Shown one piece after another: positions 1 to 10,372 of a DNA stretch of 51,750 nt (within the stretch, counting starts at the first letter, position 1; every line of letters starts with the position of its first letter). Below the pieces are notes generated by a model that was given only the letters and a program-made list of their open reading frames with translations, was not told where the DNA came from and did not search any database. A program made the translations under genes and the position numbers. Origin of the DNA: Streptomyces sp. ISL-66 (lineage in GTDB: Bacteria; Actinomycetota; Actinomycetes; Streptomycetales; Streptomycetaceae); the NCBI RefSeq assembly GCF_018614135.1, contig NZ_JAGGOW010000004.1, positions 1-51,750 on the forward strand, in the 5' to 3' direction.

Positions 1-827
1 GGCGCGGCCGGGGCGGCGGGTACGGGGCGCCGCGCGCGGTCCGCGAGCTTCGCCGACGGCGCGGGCGCCGCGTGCGCCGCACGGTCGGCGTCGAGGTCGA
101 CGTCCACCTCCCTGTCCACGTCCCTGCCCATGTCCACGCCCATGTCCATGCCCATGCCGATGTCCACGTTGTCCCAGGCCCGCGCCTGCTCCGCGGGTGC
201 CGCGCGCCGCACGGGCTCCGCCGGCACGGCCGGGGCCGGCCAGAGCGGAGCGGGCGCGGGGGCCTCCCTGACCGGGGAGCGGGCCGACAGGATGCCGACG
301 CCCTCCGCGGCACGGGAGCCGGAGCCGGACACTTGCGCGGGCAGAGGAGCGTGCACGGGTGCCGGAAGGGGGGCGTGGGCAGGAGCGGGGGCGGCGGCGT
401 GCGCCGGAGCGGGAGCCGGCACCGGCGTGCGGGCCAGTGAGATCCCCGCGGAGCGGGCGGCGGCCGGCGGCTCGTGGCCCCATGACACGCGGTCGTCTCG
501 GGGGCCTCCGAAGCCGGACTGGTGGAAGGGGTCGGCCTGCCACACGACGGGCCCGGGTGCGGGATCCGGCGCGGTTTCGGGCGCGGGCGCGGGCGCGCGC
601 TCGGGCTGGGGCTCGGGCTCGGGCCACCGTTCGGGCTCGCGCAGCGCCTCCGTCACACCGGTCTCGTCGAGGAACACCGGACCCGTCTCGTCGGCAGCGA
701 CCGCGGGGCGGCTCGTACCGGGGACCCAGTTCAGGCCGTTCCAGAACCTGACGTACCCGGGGATGGACGGATCGGGGTAGTAGCCCTCGCGGGCCGCGTG
801 CTCGCCGTCACCAGGGGAGGCCGTCAA
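1..827 (-). CDS. DUF2510 domain protein, probable RDD-family membrane protein (C-terminus outside window)
   Basis: The reading frame is open from a TTG at 827 to the window edge, at least 275 residues, and its 3' end is missing. A GGAG lies 9 bases before the TTG. The N-terminus carries the DUF2510 signature (GYYPDPSIPGYVRFWNGLNW, residues about 13–32). A long Pro/Ala/Glu-rich disordered linker follows, including a run of Asp-Met/Asp-Val repeats near the edge. In Streptomyces this N-terminal layout usually precedes an RDD transmembrane domain; that part is not in the window, so RDD is inference. All plus-strand frames here are shadows of the biased linker. The gene is divergent from ssgG, with 277 bases between them. 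Confidence 0.72.
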   Translation of the reverse strand, partial: MTASPGDGEHAAREGYYPDPSIPGYVRFWNGLNWVPGTSRPAVAADETGPVFLDETGVTEALREPERWPEPEPQPERAPAPAPETAPDPAPGPVVWQADPFHQSGFGGPRDDRVSWGHEPPAAARSAGISLARTPVPAPAPAHAAAPAPAHAPLPAPVHAPLPAQVSGSGSRAAEGVGILSARSPVREAPAPAPLWPAPAVPAEPVRRAAPAEQARAWDNVDIGMGMDMGVDMGRDVDREVDVDLDADRAAHAAPAPSAKLADRARRPVPAAPAA

Positions 828-1104
828 TGTCCCCAACTCCGATCGTGGCTTGAGGCTTGTGCAGGGGTGGACCATAGCCAAGAACCGCCCCCCGGCAGGT
901 CCGGTAACGGGAGAATCCAAGCCTTTGAGCGAACGCGGTCTCGTACGCACGATTTCGGTCACCCGACAGAATTCGGCCAATCCGCGTTTTGCCCCGCGAA
1001 GTCGCGTCATACCCGGCCGCTTCGGCGCTCCCTCAGGGTGTGGGGGCCGGTTCCCGGTCCGCGCACCCGACAGAACACGTACACCGCACCCAAGTGAGGC
1101 CGTC
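828..1104. promoter_or_regulatory. Divergent intergenic region between the DUF2510 gene and ssgG
   Basis: This 277-base spacer lies between two divergent starts and must hold promoters for both. It is less GC-rich around 940–1000 than the flanking genes. I could not assign -35/-10 boxes or an operator with confidence. Confidence 0.4.
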
Positions 1105-1581
1105 ATGCACCACCCCGTCATCGAACGCGAGCTGGAACTGAAGCTGGTCCTCTCCCCCGAGCGCAGCGTCCCCGTCCCCGCCCGGCTCCTGTACCTCACG
1201 GACGACCCGTACGCCGTCCACATCACCTTCCACACCGGCTCCAGCACCCCGGTCAACTGGACGTTCGCCCGCGAGCTGCTGGTCGAGGGCGTGTTCCGCC
1301 CGTGCGGCCACGGAGACGTCCGGATCTGGCCCACGAGGGTCGGCGACGAGGCCGTCCTGTGCATGGCGCTCAGCTCCCCCGACGGCGACGCCCTGCTGGA
1401 GGCTCCCGCCCCGTCCGTGTCCGCCTGGCTGGAGCGCACGCTGCGGATCGTGCCGCCCGGCACCGAGGTCGACCGGCTCGGCCTGGACGCGGCGCTGGCG
1501 GAGCTGCTCGCCCCGACGCCGGCCGACGACCTGTGGATGCGGGACCCGTGGCCGTCGGACGAATCGGTGGACGGGGAGTGA
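1105..1581 (+). CDS. ssgG: SsgA-like sporulation/cell-division protein (SsgG by context)
   Basis: A 158-residue SsgA-like protein (SALP). These small actinomycete proteins steer septum placement and peptidoglycan remodelling during sporulation. The family core is visible: DDPYAVHITFHTG (about 32–44), FARELLVEG, GDVRIWPTR and ALSSPDGDALLEAPA. The length is close to SsgB (about 137 aa) plus a short acidic C-terminal extension ending in DESVDGE. ATG 1105 has a GAGG 9 bases upstream; a longer reading of the frame enters non-coding sequence. The following flavin oxidase and TPR genes match the order I remember around S. coelicolor SCO2924 (ssgG), hence the symbol. The family assignment is firm, the paralogue letter less so. 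Confidence 0.85.
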   Translation: MHHPVIERELELKLVLSPERSVPVPARLLYLTDDPYAVHITFHTGSSTPVNWTFARELLVEGVFRPCGHGDVRIWPTRVGDEAVLCMALSSPDGDALLEAPAPSVSAWLERTLRIVPPGTEVDRLGLDAALAELLAPTPADDLWMRDPWPSDESVDGE

Positions 1582-1631
1582 GCGGACGGAGAGCGAGCGG
1601 ACGGGGAGTGAGGAGACGGGGAGCGATCCGG

Positions 1632-3074
1632 TCAGAACAGCTTGCCCGGATTGAGCAGTCCCTCCGGGTCGAAGGCGTGCTTGACGGCGCGCTGCATCTC
1701 CAGGCCCACCGGGCCGAGTTCGCGGGCGAGCCATTCCTTCTTCAGGACGCCGACCCCGTGCTCCCCCGTGATGGTCCCGCCGAGCGCGAGTCCGAGCGCC
1801 ATGATCCCGTCGAAGGACGCGCGGGCCCGCCGGGTCTCGTCCTCGTCGGCCGGGTCGAAGCAGACGATGGGGTGGGTGTTGCCGTCCCCGGCGTGCACGC
1901 AGACCCCGATGAGCAGTTCGTGCTCCCGGGCGATGGCGGCGGTGCCCTCCAGCATCTCGGCGAGCCGCGTCCGCGGTACGCACACGTCGTCGATCATCGT
2001 CGCCGGCCGCAGGGCCTCCAGCGCGGGCAGGGCCATCCGCCGGGCCTGGAGCAGCAGTTCCGACTCCGCCTCGTCCTCGGCCGGTACGACGGCGGTCGCC
2101 CCGGCGGCGGCGCACAGCTCCCCCACGGCGGCCAGGTCGGCCGTCGCGTGCGGGGTGTCGAAGGCGGCGAGCAGCAGGGCCTCGGTGGTGTCGGGCAGGC
2201 CCATCTTGCCCAGCGCGTTGACGGCGCGGACGGTCGTACGGTCCATCAGTTCCAGCAGCGAGGGCGTCAGACCGGCCTCCATGACGGCGCAGACGGCCTC
2301 GCAGGCGGCCGCGGCCGAGGGGAACTCGGCGGCGAGCACGAGCTGGCGGGGCTGCGCGGGGCGCAGTGCGAGTACGGCCTTCACGACCACGCCGAGGCTG
2401 CCCTCGGAGCCGACGAACAGGCGGGTGAGGTCGTAGCCCGCGACGCCCTTGGCGGTGCGCCGGCCGGTGCTCAGGAGCCTGCCGTCGGCGAGGACCACGT
2501 CGAGGCCGAGGACGTATTCGGCGGTGACCCCGTACTTGACGCAGCACAGGCCGCCGGCGGCGGTGCCGATGTTCCCGCCGATGGTGCACTGCTCCCAGCT
2601 GGAGGGGTCCGGCGGGTAGTGCAGGCCGCGCTCGGCGACGGCGCGGGAGAGGACGGCGTTGACGACTCCCGGTTCGACGACGGCGATCCGGTCGACGGTG
2701 TCGATCTCCAGGATCCGGTCCATCTTGACGAGGGACAGCACGATGCAGCCGTCGGAGGCGTTGGCCGCGCCCGACAGGCCGGTGCGGGCGCCCTGCGGGA
2801 CCACGGGGACGCGTAGCGCGTGGGCGGTGCGCAGGACGTGCTGGACCTGCTCGGTGGTGCGGGGCAGGACGACCGCGGCGGGGGTGCCGGCGGCGCAGAA
2901 GCTCGCCATGTCGGTGGCGTAGGAGGCGGTCACCTGGGGGTCGGTGAGCAGGGCCTCGGGCGGCAGCCCTTCGAGGAGCAGCGCGTGGAGCCGGGAGTCG
3001 GCGCGGGAGTCGGAGGGGGACGCGGACCGGGCCTCGGGCTGGGAGCGGAGCGGGGTGGGATGTTGGTCGTCCAT
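1632..3074 (-). CDS. FAD-binding oxidoreductase of the GlcD / D-lactate dehydrogenase type
   Basis: A 480-residue VAO-family flavoprotein. The FAD-binding segment PQGARTGLSGA is at about 93–103, with IGGNIGTAAGG further on. The C-terminal FAD-oxidase domain carries HAGDGNTHP (about 394–402) and GEHGVG (437–442), as in glycolate oxidase GlcD and D-lactate/D-2-hydroxyacid dehydrogenases. The likely reaction is flavin-dependent oxidation of a 2-hydroxy acid to a 2-oxo acid; the substrate cannot be read from sequence. It is convergent with ssgG (50 bases between stops) and divergent from the TPR gene (96 bases). ATG 3074 was chosen because residues before it look non-coding. Confidence 0.9.
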   Translation of the reverse strand: MDDQHPTPLRSQPEARSASPSDSRADSRLHALLLEGLPPEALLTDPQVTASYATDMASFCAAGTPAAVVLPRTTEQVQHVLRTAHALRVPVVPQGARTGLSGAANASDGCIVLSLVKMDRILEIDTVDRIAVVEPGVVNAVLSRAVAERGLHYPPDPSSWEQCTIGGNIGTAAGGLCCVKYGVTAEYVLGLDVVLADGRLLSTGRRTAKGVAGYDLTRLFVGSEGSLGVVVKAVLALRPAQPRQLVLAAEFPSAAAACEAVCAVMEAGLTPSLLELMDRTTVRAVNALGKMGLPDTTEALLLAAFDTPHATADLAAVGELCAAAGATAVVPAEDEAESELLLQARRMALPALEALRPATMIDDVCVPRTRLAEMLEGTAAIAREHELLIGVCVHAGDGNTHPIVCFDPADEDETRRARASFDGIMALGLALGGTITGEHGVGVLKKEWLARELGPVGLEMQRAVKHAFDPEGLLNPGKLF

Positions 3075-3170
3075 GGGGCCAGCGTGACAGTCGGGGCCAT
3101 CGGTGTGAACACGCCCACGACGTTCTTCGGACACCTCCGCGAACTCTTCATATTGACGCACAGTGACTCC

Positions 3171-4712
3171 ATGGACCCTATGCGTGAGGCCCCCGTCTCT
3201 CATGAAAGGCAGCGGCAGGCTGCCCCGCCCGTGACCTTCACCGGCCGCAAGACGCTCGTGGCGGCGGCGGTCGCGGTGGTCCTGATCGCCGGAGCCCTGC
3301 TGATCCGGCCGGCCCGCGTGGGCGACGACGCCCGCCCGCCGGGGCCCGACGAGCGGGCCCGCGCGGCGGTCGGGATGGGCGCGCCCGCGGCGGCGGTCGA
3401 CCTTTCGGCGCTGGTCGCGGACCGGGAGAAGTGGCTGGCGGGGCACGCGGACGACGACGCTTCGTGGGCGGTGCTCGGGTCGGCGTACCTGGAGCAGGCG
3501 CGCCGGACGGCCGAGCCCGCCTGGTACCCGAAGGCGGAGAACGCGCTGAAGCGCTCGCTGGAGGTGCGCCCGGCCGAGAAGGGCAATTTCGACGCGATGA
3601 CGGGCATGGGCGCGCTGGCCAATGCCCGGCGCGACTACGGGACCGCGAAGCGGTGGGGCGAGCTCGTACGGGCGCAAGCGCCCAAGCGGTGGACGGCGTA
3701 CCCGGTGCTCGTGGACGCGTACGCGGGGCTCGGCGACTACAAGGCGGCCGAGAAGGCGATGGAACGGCTGGTGGACCTGCGGCCGGGGCTGGTGGCCTTC
3801 GTCCGGGCCTCGCAGGTCTACCGGGACCGCGGCTGGCGCGAGGACGCGACCATGTCCATGGAGCACGCCGCAGGCGCGGCGAAGGCCCCGGCGGAGAAGG
3901 CGTACGTGCTGTTCCGGCTCGGTGAGCTGGCCTGGGAGCGCGGCGACGAGCAGGAGGCGCTGCGCCAGTACGAGGGCGCGCTGCGCACCGATCCGGCGCA
4001 GGCCGACGCCCTGGGCGGCCGGGCGCGGGTGCTGGCCGCGCTGGGGCGGGGCGGGGAAGCGGTACGGGACTACCGGCTGGCGCTGGGACGGGCCGCCTCA
4101 CCGGGGCTGTCGCTGGAGCTGGGCGAGCTGCTGGAGTCGCTGGGCCGCGGGGAGGAAGCGCGGGCGGTGTACGGGGGCCTCACCGCGCAGGTCGCCCGGG
4201 GCACCGCGCAGAGCGGTGTCAACGAGGAGCTGGTCCTCGGCCGGTTCGAGGCGGACCACGGCGAACCGGCGGCGGCGGTACGGCGCCTCACGGCGGAGTG
4301 GGCCCGGCACAAGAGCCTGCCGGTGGCGGACGCGCTGGGCTGGGCGCTGCACAAGGCCGGCGACGACACGTCGGCGCTGGAGTACGCGAAGAAGGCCACC
4401 GAGCAGGGGCTGCGGCTCGCGGAGTTCTCCTACCACCGGGCGATGATCGAGCGGGCGCTGGGCGACGAGGCCGCGGCACGGCGCCACCTCCAGGAGACGC
4501 TGCGCACGAACCCGCGGTTCTCGCCGGTGCACGGACCGCTGGCCAAGGACGCCCTCGCGTCGATCGGTCAGCCGCCGGCGGGCGGCCCGGAGAACATGCA
4601 GCCGGCCACACCGTGGGTGGCCCCGGAGCTCCCGAAGGCGAAGCCGGTGGCGAAGCAGGCGGCGAAGCGGGTGCCTGAGCCGGTGCCGAAGGCGAGCTCG
4701 GCGGGCCGCTGA
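3171..4712 (+). CDS. Membrane-anchored tetratricopeptide-repeat protein
   Basis: A 513-residue protein with one N-terminal transmembrane segment (TLVAAAVAVVLIAGALLI, about 27–44) followed by helical TPR-type repeats over most of its length (for example WAVLGSAYLEQARR and LFRLGELAWERGDEQEALRQY), and a basic, Pro/Lys-rich tail. The repeats are probably extracytoplasmic and act as a protein–protein scaffold. No enzymatic motif was seen. The start is ATG 3171; ATG 3180 in the same frame is possible, and neither has a strong ribosome-binding site. The gene is convergent with hppD across a 15-bp hairpin. Its position next to the flavin oxidase fits conserved Streptomyces order, but no functional link is evident. 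Confidence 0.82.
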   Translation: MDPMREAPVSHERQRQAAPPVTFTGRKTLVAAAVAVVLIAGALLIRPARVGDDARPPGPDERARAAVGMGAPAAAVDLSALVADREKWLAGHADDDASWAVLGSAYLEQARRTAEPAWYPKAENALKRSLEVRPAEKGNFDAMTGMGALANARRDYGTAKRWGELVRAQAPKRWTAYPVLVDAYAGLGDYKAAEKAMERLVDLRPGLVAFVRASQVYRDRGWREDATMSMEHAAGAAKAPAEKAYVLFRLGELAWERGDEQEALRQYEGALRTDPAQADALGGRARVLAALGRGGEAVRDYRLALGRAASPGLSLELGELLESLGRGEEARAVYGGLTAQVARGTAQSGVNEELVLGRFEADHGEPAAAVRRLTAEWARHKSLPVADALGWALHKAGDDTSALEYAKKATEQGLRLAEFSYHRAMIERALGDEAAARRHLQETLRTNPRFSPVHGPLAKDALASIGQPPAGGPENMQPATPWVAPELPKAKPVAKQAAKRVPEPVPKASSAGR

Positions 4713-4715
4713 GCG

Positions 4716-4748
4716 CGGGCCGGACGGCGCGCGGCGCCGTCCGGCCCG
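4716..4748. terminator. Bidirectional terminator between the TPR gene and hppD
   Basis: A perfect 15-bp GC-rich stem (4716–4730 with 4734–4748) and a 3-base loop sit in the 60 bases between convergent stops at 4712 and 4773. No U-tract is present, as is usual in Streptomyces. Confidence 0.8.
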
Positions 4749-4772
4749 GAGCCTTGCGGCCCGCCGCACTGG

Positions 4773-6057
<1,285 letters not shown>

Positions 6058-6528
6058 ATGGGAATCGACGAGCTCGACGGCCGGCTCATCGTGCTGCTCG
6101 CCCGCGAGCCCCGCATCGGCGTCCTGGAGGTGTCGCGGCGGCTCGGCGTGGCCCGCGGCACCGCCCAGGCCCGGCTGGACCGGCTTCAGTCGAACGGAGT
6201 CATCCGCGGCTTCGGGCCGCAGGTGGATCCGGCGGCCCTGGGATACCCGGTGACCGCCTTCGCCACACTGGAGATCAAACAGGGCCAAGGCGCCGATGTG
6301 CGGGCCCACTTGAACGGGGTACCGGAGGTCCTGGAGCTGCACACCACGACCGGGCAGGGGGACATGCTGTGCCGGCTCGTGGCCCGGTCCAACGCGGACC
6401 TTCAGCGGGTGATCGACCGGGTTGTCGGGTTTGATGGCATTGTTCGTGCTTCGACGGCGATCGTCATGGAGAATCCCGTGCCTTTGCGGATCATTCCCCT
6501 GGTCGAACAGGCGGCCGAGGACGACTGA
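6058..6528 (+). CDS. Lrp/AsnC-family transcriptional regulator next to hppD
   Basis: A 156-residue regulator with an N-terminal AsnC-type helix-turn-helix (LDGRLIVLLAREPRIGVLEV… RGTAQARLDRLQ, residues about 6–50) and a C-terminal RAM/ligand-binding α/β domain (VTAFATLEIKQG … VLELHTTTGQGDMLCRLVARS). A strong GGAGGTG lies 5–10 bases before ATG 6058; GTG 6052 in the same frame overlaps that site and is less likely. Divergent orientation to hppD suggests it controls tyrosine catabolism, probably with an aromatic amino acid or its keto acid as ligand. That is inference from context. The transporter operon starts 42 bases downstream in the same direction, so read-through is possible. Confidence 0.9.
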   Translation: MGIDELDGRLIVLLAREPRIGVLEVSRRLGVARGTAQARLDRLQSNGVIRGFGPQVDPAALGYPVTAFATLEIKQGQGADVRAHLNGVPEVLELHTTTGQGDMLCRLVARSNADLQRVIDRVVGFDGIVRASTAIVMENPVPLRIIPLVEQAAEDD

Positions 6529-6570
6529 CCCGGCCGGTTCCCGGCCCCCGACCCGACGAGGTGACGCGGC

Positions 6571-7218
6571 GTGAGCTTCTGGTCCTACCTGTCCAACCGC
6601 CACCAGCAGCTGCTCACCGACGCCTTCCAGCACGTCAGCGCCGTCTTCCAGTGCATGCTGATCGCGACCGCCCTCGGCATCGCCATCGGCGTCCTCACCT
6701 ACCGCAGCGCCTGGGCCGGGAACATCGCGGTCACCTCCACCTCCACCGTGCTGACCATCCCCTCCCTGGCCATGATCGGCCTGCTGATCCCGCTCGTCGG
6801 CCTCGGCGTCGCGCCGACCGTGATCGCCCTGACGCTGTACGGGCTGCTGCCCATCGTCCGCAACTGCATCGTCGGACTGCGCGGGGTCGACCCGGCCCTG
6901 GTGGACGCCGCCAAGGGTATCGGGATGTCCCGCGCCGCCCAGCTCCTGAAGGTGGAGCTGCCGCTGGCCTGGCCGCCGATCCTGACCGGCATCCGGGTCT
7001 CCACGCAGATGCTGATGGGCATCGCGGCGGTCGCCGCCTACGCCTCCGGGCCCGGCCTCGGCAACGAGATCTTCCGCGGGATCGCCTCGCTGGGCAGCGC
7101 GAACGCCATCAACCAGGTCCTGGCGGGGACGCTCGGCGTCGTCATCCTCGCCCTGCTCTTCGACGCCGCGTACATCCTGCTCGGCCGTCTCACCATCCCT
7201 AGGGGAATCCGTGTCTGA
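6571..7218 (+). CDS. Osmoprotectant (choline/betaine-type) ABC transporter permease 1
   Basis: A 215-residue inner-membrane permease of the OpuC/ProW type with about six hydrophobic helices. The EAA-like loop that docks to the ATPase is visible (RGVDPALVDAAKGIGMSRAAQLLKVELPLA, about 107–135). Start GTG 6571 follows a GAGG. The gene overlaps the ATPase by 8 bases, so the two are translationally coupled. With the next three genes it forms a complete four-component importer for quaternary ammonium compounds such as choline, glycine betaine or carnitine. The exact substrate is not determinable from sequence. Confidence 0.9.
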   Translation: MSFWSYLSNRHQQLLTDAFQHVSAVFQCMLIATALGIAIGVLTYRSAWAGNIAVTSTSTVLTIPSLAMIGLLIPLVGLGVAPTVIALTLYGLLPIVRNCIVGLRGVDPALVDAAKGIGMSRAAQLLKVELPLAWPPILTGIRVSTQMLMGIAAVAAYASGPGLGNEIFRGIASLGSANAINQVLAGTLGVVILALLFDAAYILLGRLTIPRGIRV

Positions 7219-8488
7219 GCCGACCGAGAACCGCGAGGGCCCAGCCCCGGCCGCCGCCGCCACGTCCGGCGCCACCATCGAGCTGGAGAACCTCACCAAG
7301 CGCTACCCGGGCAACCCCAACCCCTCCGTCGACGACGTCTCGATGGAGATCAAGGCGGGCGAGACCGTGGTCTTCGTCGGCCCCTCCGGCTGCGGGAAGT
7401 CCACCACCCTCAAGATGATCAACCGGCTGATCGAGCCCAGCTCCGGCCGGATCCGCATCGGCGACGAGGACGTCACCGACATGGACCCGGTCAAGCTGCG
7501 TCGCAAGATCGGGTACGCGATCCAGTCCTCCGGGCTCTTCCCGCACATGACGGTGGCCGAGAACATCGCCCTGGTCCCCAAAATGACCGGCTGGTCGAAG
7601 TCGCGCGTGAAGGACCGGGTGGAGGAGATGCTCGACCTGGTCGGCCTGGACCCGCGCGAGTTCCACGGCCGCTACCCGCGCCAGCTCTCCGGCGGCCAGC
7701 AGCAGCGCGTGGGCGTGGCCCGGGCGCTCGCCGCCGACCCGCCCGTCCTGCTGATGGACGAACCCTTCGGCGCCGTCGACCCCATCACCCGCGACCACCT
7801 CCAGGACGAGCTGATCCGGCTCCAGCACGAGCTGCACAAGACGATCGTCTTCGTCACGCACGACTTCGACGAGGCCATCAAGCTCGGCGACCGGATCGCC
7901 GTCCTGCGCGAACGCTCGCACATCGCGCAGTTCGACACCCCCGAGGCCATCCTCACCAACCCCGCCGACGACTTCGTCTCCGGATTCGTCGGCGCCGGCG
8001 CGGCCCTCAAACGGCTCAACCTGACCCGCGTACGGGACGTGGAGATCGCCGACTTCCCCACCGTGTCCGTGGACGACCCGCTCCAGCAGATCTTCAACAC
8101 CCTGCGCGCCGGCCAGGGCAACGAGCTCCTGATGCTGGACCGGCGCGGCCGACCGTACAAATGGCTGCGCCGGGGCGACCTGATGCGCGCCAAGGGCTCC
8201 CTCGCCCGGGCCGGGCAGCTCGTGCACGACACGGTGACCCGGGACGCGACCCTGCACGACGCCCTGGAGGCCGTCCTCACCGACAGCGGCGGCCGGGTCG
8301 CCGTCACGGGGCGGCGCGGCGAGTACATCGGCGTCGTGGACATGGAGACCCTGATGAACTCCGTGCACGAGATGCTGGAGGCCGACCGGCTGACGGCCGC
8401 CGAGCACGCGCACGACCTGGAGGAGCTGCGCCACCACCGCACCGAGCGGGACCTGGAGGGGCTGCAGGAGGGTACGGGCGGGTCATGA
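7211..8488 (+). CDS. Osmoprotectant ABC transporter ATP-binding protein with CBS domains
   Basis: A 425-residue ATPase. Walker A is GPSGCGKST (57–65), the signature LSGGQQQR, Walker B VLLMDEPFGAVD, and the switch His is in VFVTHDF. A C-terminal part (about 270–390) resembles tandem CBS domains (RDVEIADFPTVSVDDPLQQIFNTL … ALEAVLTDSGGRVAVTG), as in OpuA/OpuCA/ProV, where they sense ionic strength or nucleotides. Start GTG 7211 overlaps the preceding permease by 8 bases. The stop overlaps the next ATG (ATGA at 8485–8488). Confidence 0.95.
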   Translation: MSEPTENREGPAPAAAATSGATIELENLTKRYPGNPNPSVDDVSMEIKAGETVVFVGPSGCGKSTTLKMINRLIEPSSGRIRIGDEDVTDMDPVKLRRKIGYAIQSSGLFPHMTVAENIALVPKMTGWSKSRVKDRVEEMLDLVGLDPREFHGRYPRQLSGGQQQRVGVARALAADPPVLLMDEPFGAVDPITRDHLQDELIRLQHELHKTIVFVTHDFDEAIKLGDRIAVLRERSHIAQFDTPEAILTNPADDFVSGFVGAGAALKRLNLTRVRDVEIADFPTVSVDDPLQQIFNTLRAGQGNELLMLDRRGRPYKWLRRGDLMRAKGSLARAGQLVHDTVTRDATLHDALEAVLTDSGGRVAVTGRRGEYIGVVDMETLMNSVHEMLEADRLTAAEHAHDLEELRHHRTERDLEGLQEGTGGS

Positions 8489-9369
8489 GCCCCAGGAATC
8501 CCGCCTCCTCCGAGCGGCCGCCCGGTGAGCACGAGGTCAAGGGCCACGTCTTCCGCGACACGGAACCGGACGATCCGGCCCATCCGGCGGATCGCGCCGA
8601 GGCCCTGCGGGCCGCCGCCGCGCCGCCCCGCCGGGCGCGCCGGCTCACCTGGTCCCAGCTGGTGACCCTGCCCATCGTCCTGGCACTGGTGCTGCTGGCC
8701 ACCTACCTGTGGATCACCAACGCCACCCTCGACACGATCGCCGAGAACTCCCTCGCCAACGGCAACGTCCAGCTCCGGCTGTGGCAGCACGTCCAGCTCA
8801 CCGCCATCTCCACTTTCTGGGTGCTGGTGATCGCCATCCCGCTGGGCATCGCCCTCACCCGGCGCGGCCTGAGCAGGGCGGCCCCGCTGGTCACCGCCGT
8901 CGCCAACATCGGCCAGGCCACCCCGGCCATCGGGCTGCTGGCCCTGCTGGTCATCTGGCTCGGCATCGGACCGTCGACCGCGATCATCGGCATGGTCGCC
9001 TACGCCGTCCTGCCCGTCCTGTCCAACACCGTCGCGGGGCTGCGCGCGATCGACCCGCAGCTGGTGGAGGCCTCGCGCGGGATCGGGATGTCCTCCATGG
9101 GGACGCTGACCAAGGTGGAACTGCCGCTGGCCGTCCCGCTGATCCTGGCGGGCGTACGGACGGCGCTGGTCCTCAACGTCGGCACCGCGACCCTGGCCAC
9201 CTTCGGCGGCGGCGGCGGCCTGGGCGACCTGATCACGTCCGGGATCCAGACGCAGCGCATGCCGGTGCTGGTGCTGGGCTCGGTGCTGACGGTGTCGCTC
9301 GCGCTGTTCGTGGACTGGCTCGCCTCGCTCGCCGAGACGGTCCTGACCCCGCGCGGACTGGAGGCCTAG
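8485..9369 (+). CDS. Osmoprotectant ABC transporter permease 2
   Basis: A 294-residue permease with a hydrophilic cytoplasmic N-terminus of about 65 residues and then six or so membrane helices. The EAA loop is recognisable (RAIDPQLVEASRGIGMSS, then LTKVELPLA). The Gly-rich FGGGGGLGDLI segment is typical of this permease family. ATG 8485 overlaps the ATPase stop by 4 bases, and the stop at 9367–9369 is followed at once by the ATG of the binding protein. Together with permease 1 it forms a heterodimeric channel. Confidence 0.92.
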   Translation: MSPRNPASSERPPGEHEVKGHVFRDTEPDDPAHPADRAEALRAAAAPPRRARRLTWSQLVTLPIVLALVLLATYLWITNATLDTIAENSLANGNVQLRLWQHVQLTAISTFWVLVIAIPLGIALTRRGLSRAAPLVTAVANIGQATPAIGLLALLVIWLGIGPSTAIIGMVAYAVLPVLSNTVAGLRAIDPQLVEASRGIGMSSMGTLTKVELPLAVPLILAGVRTALVLNVGTATLATFGGGGGLGDLITSGIQTQRMPVLVLGSVLTVSLALFVDWLASLAETVLTPRGLEA

Positions 9370-10347
9370 ATGGGAAACCTCGCCCTACGGACGGCCGCCA
9401 CGGCCAGCGCGGCCCTGCTGGCGCTCTCGGGCTGCGGCCTCAAGAGCGGGTCCCCGATGGTCGACGACGTCGTACCCGGCTCGGTCGGGCAGGGGCAGCC
9501 CCTCAAGGGCGCCTCGCTCACGGTCACGTCGAAGAACTTCAGCGAGAACATCGTGCTCGGCCAGATGATCGGCCTGATCTTCAAGGCGGCCGGCGCGGAA
9601 GTCCTGGACCGCACCAACCTGCCCGGCTCGATCAGCTCGCGCGAGGCGATCGCGCAGGGCGACGCGGACGCCATGTACGAGTACACGGGCACCGCCTGGA
9701 TCACCTACCTGGGCAACGACAAGCCGATCGAGGACCCGTACAAGCAGGCGGAGGCGGTGCGGGACGCCGACGTGAAGAACGGCGTGGCGTGGCTGGCTCC
9801 GTCCACGCTCAACAACACCTACACGCTCGCCATCAGCAAGAAGAACAACGCCAAGTACGGCCTGAAGACGTTGTCCGACGTGGCGGAGCTGGCGCGGAAG
9901 TCCCCGTCGGCGGTGACGGTGTGCGTGGAGAACGAGTTCGCCTCGCGCGAGGACGGGCTGCCGGGGATGGAGAAGGCGTACGGGATGAGGATCCCGGCGG
10001 GCAACGTCAGGAAGATGGACGCCGGGATCATCTACACGCAGGTCTCCACGTCCGACTCCTGCCTGTTGGGCGAGGCGTTCACCACGGATGGCCGGATCAA
10101 GGCCATGGACCTGGACACCCTGGCCGACGACCGCCACTTCTTCCCCAACTACAACGCGGCGCCCGAGCTGCACGCGAAGACGCTGGCCAAGTACCCGGTG
10201 ATCGCGGACCTGCTGGACCCGCTGTCGAAGCGGCTGACGACGGCGATCGCGCAGGAGCTGAACGCGAAGGTGGACGTCGAAGGGCAGGACCCGCACGACG
10301 TGGCGAAGGACTGGCTGGTGGCGGAGGGGTTCATCAAGGAGGGGTGA
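9370..10347 (+). CDS. Osmoprotectant ABC transporter substrate-binding lipoprotein
   Basis: A 325-residue OpuAC-type binding protein. The N-terminus is a lipoprotein signal with lipobox LALSGC, so Cys22 would be lipidated. The mature part begins with the family motif LTVTSKNFSENIVLGQM, and GDADAMYEYTGTAW is also typical. It captures the compatible solute outside the membrane. ATG 9370 abuts the stop of permease 2. A 20-bp perfect palindrome follows the stop and probably ends the operon. Confidence 0.94.
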   Translation: MGNLALRTAATASAALLALSGCGLKSGSPMVDDVVPGSVGQGQPLKGASLTVTSKNFSENIVLGQMIGLIFKAAGAEVLDRTNLPGSISSREAIAQGDADAMYEYTGTAWITYLGNDKPIEDPYKQAEAVRDADVKNGVAWLAPSTLNNTYTLAISKKNNAKYGLKTLSDVAELARKSPSAVTVCVENEFASREDGLPGMEKAYGMRIPAGNVRKMDAGIIYTQVSTSDSCLLGEAFTTDGRIKAMDLDTLADDRHFFPNYNAAPELHAKTLAKYPVIADLLDPLSKRLTTAIAQELNAKVDVEGQDPHDVAKDWLVAEGFIKEG

Positions 10348-10348
10348 G

Positions 10349-10368
10349 CCGCGCCCGGCCGGGCGCGG
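10349..10368 (+). terminator. Palindromic terminator after the ABC transporter operon
   Basis: A perfect 20-bp GC-only palindrome starts one base after the TGA at 10347. It can form a stem of about 8 bp with a tetraloop. Confidence 0.7.
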
Positions 10369-10372
10369 GAAA

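Noticed and set aside
72..780. Plus-strand frames with Met/Pro/His or Ala/Gly repeats
   Set aside because: They lie opposite the low-complexity linker of the DUF2510 protein, which explains the repeats.
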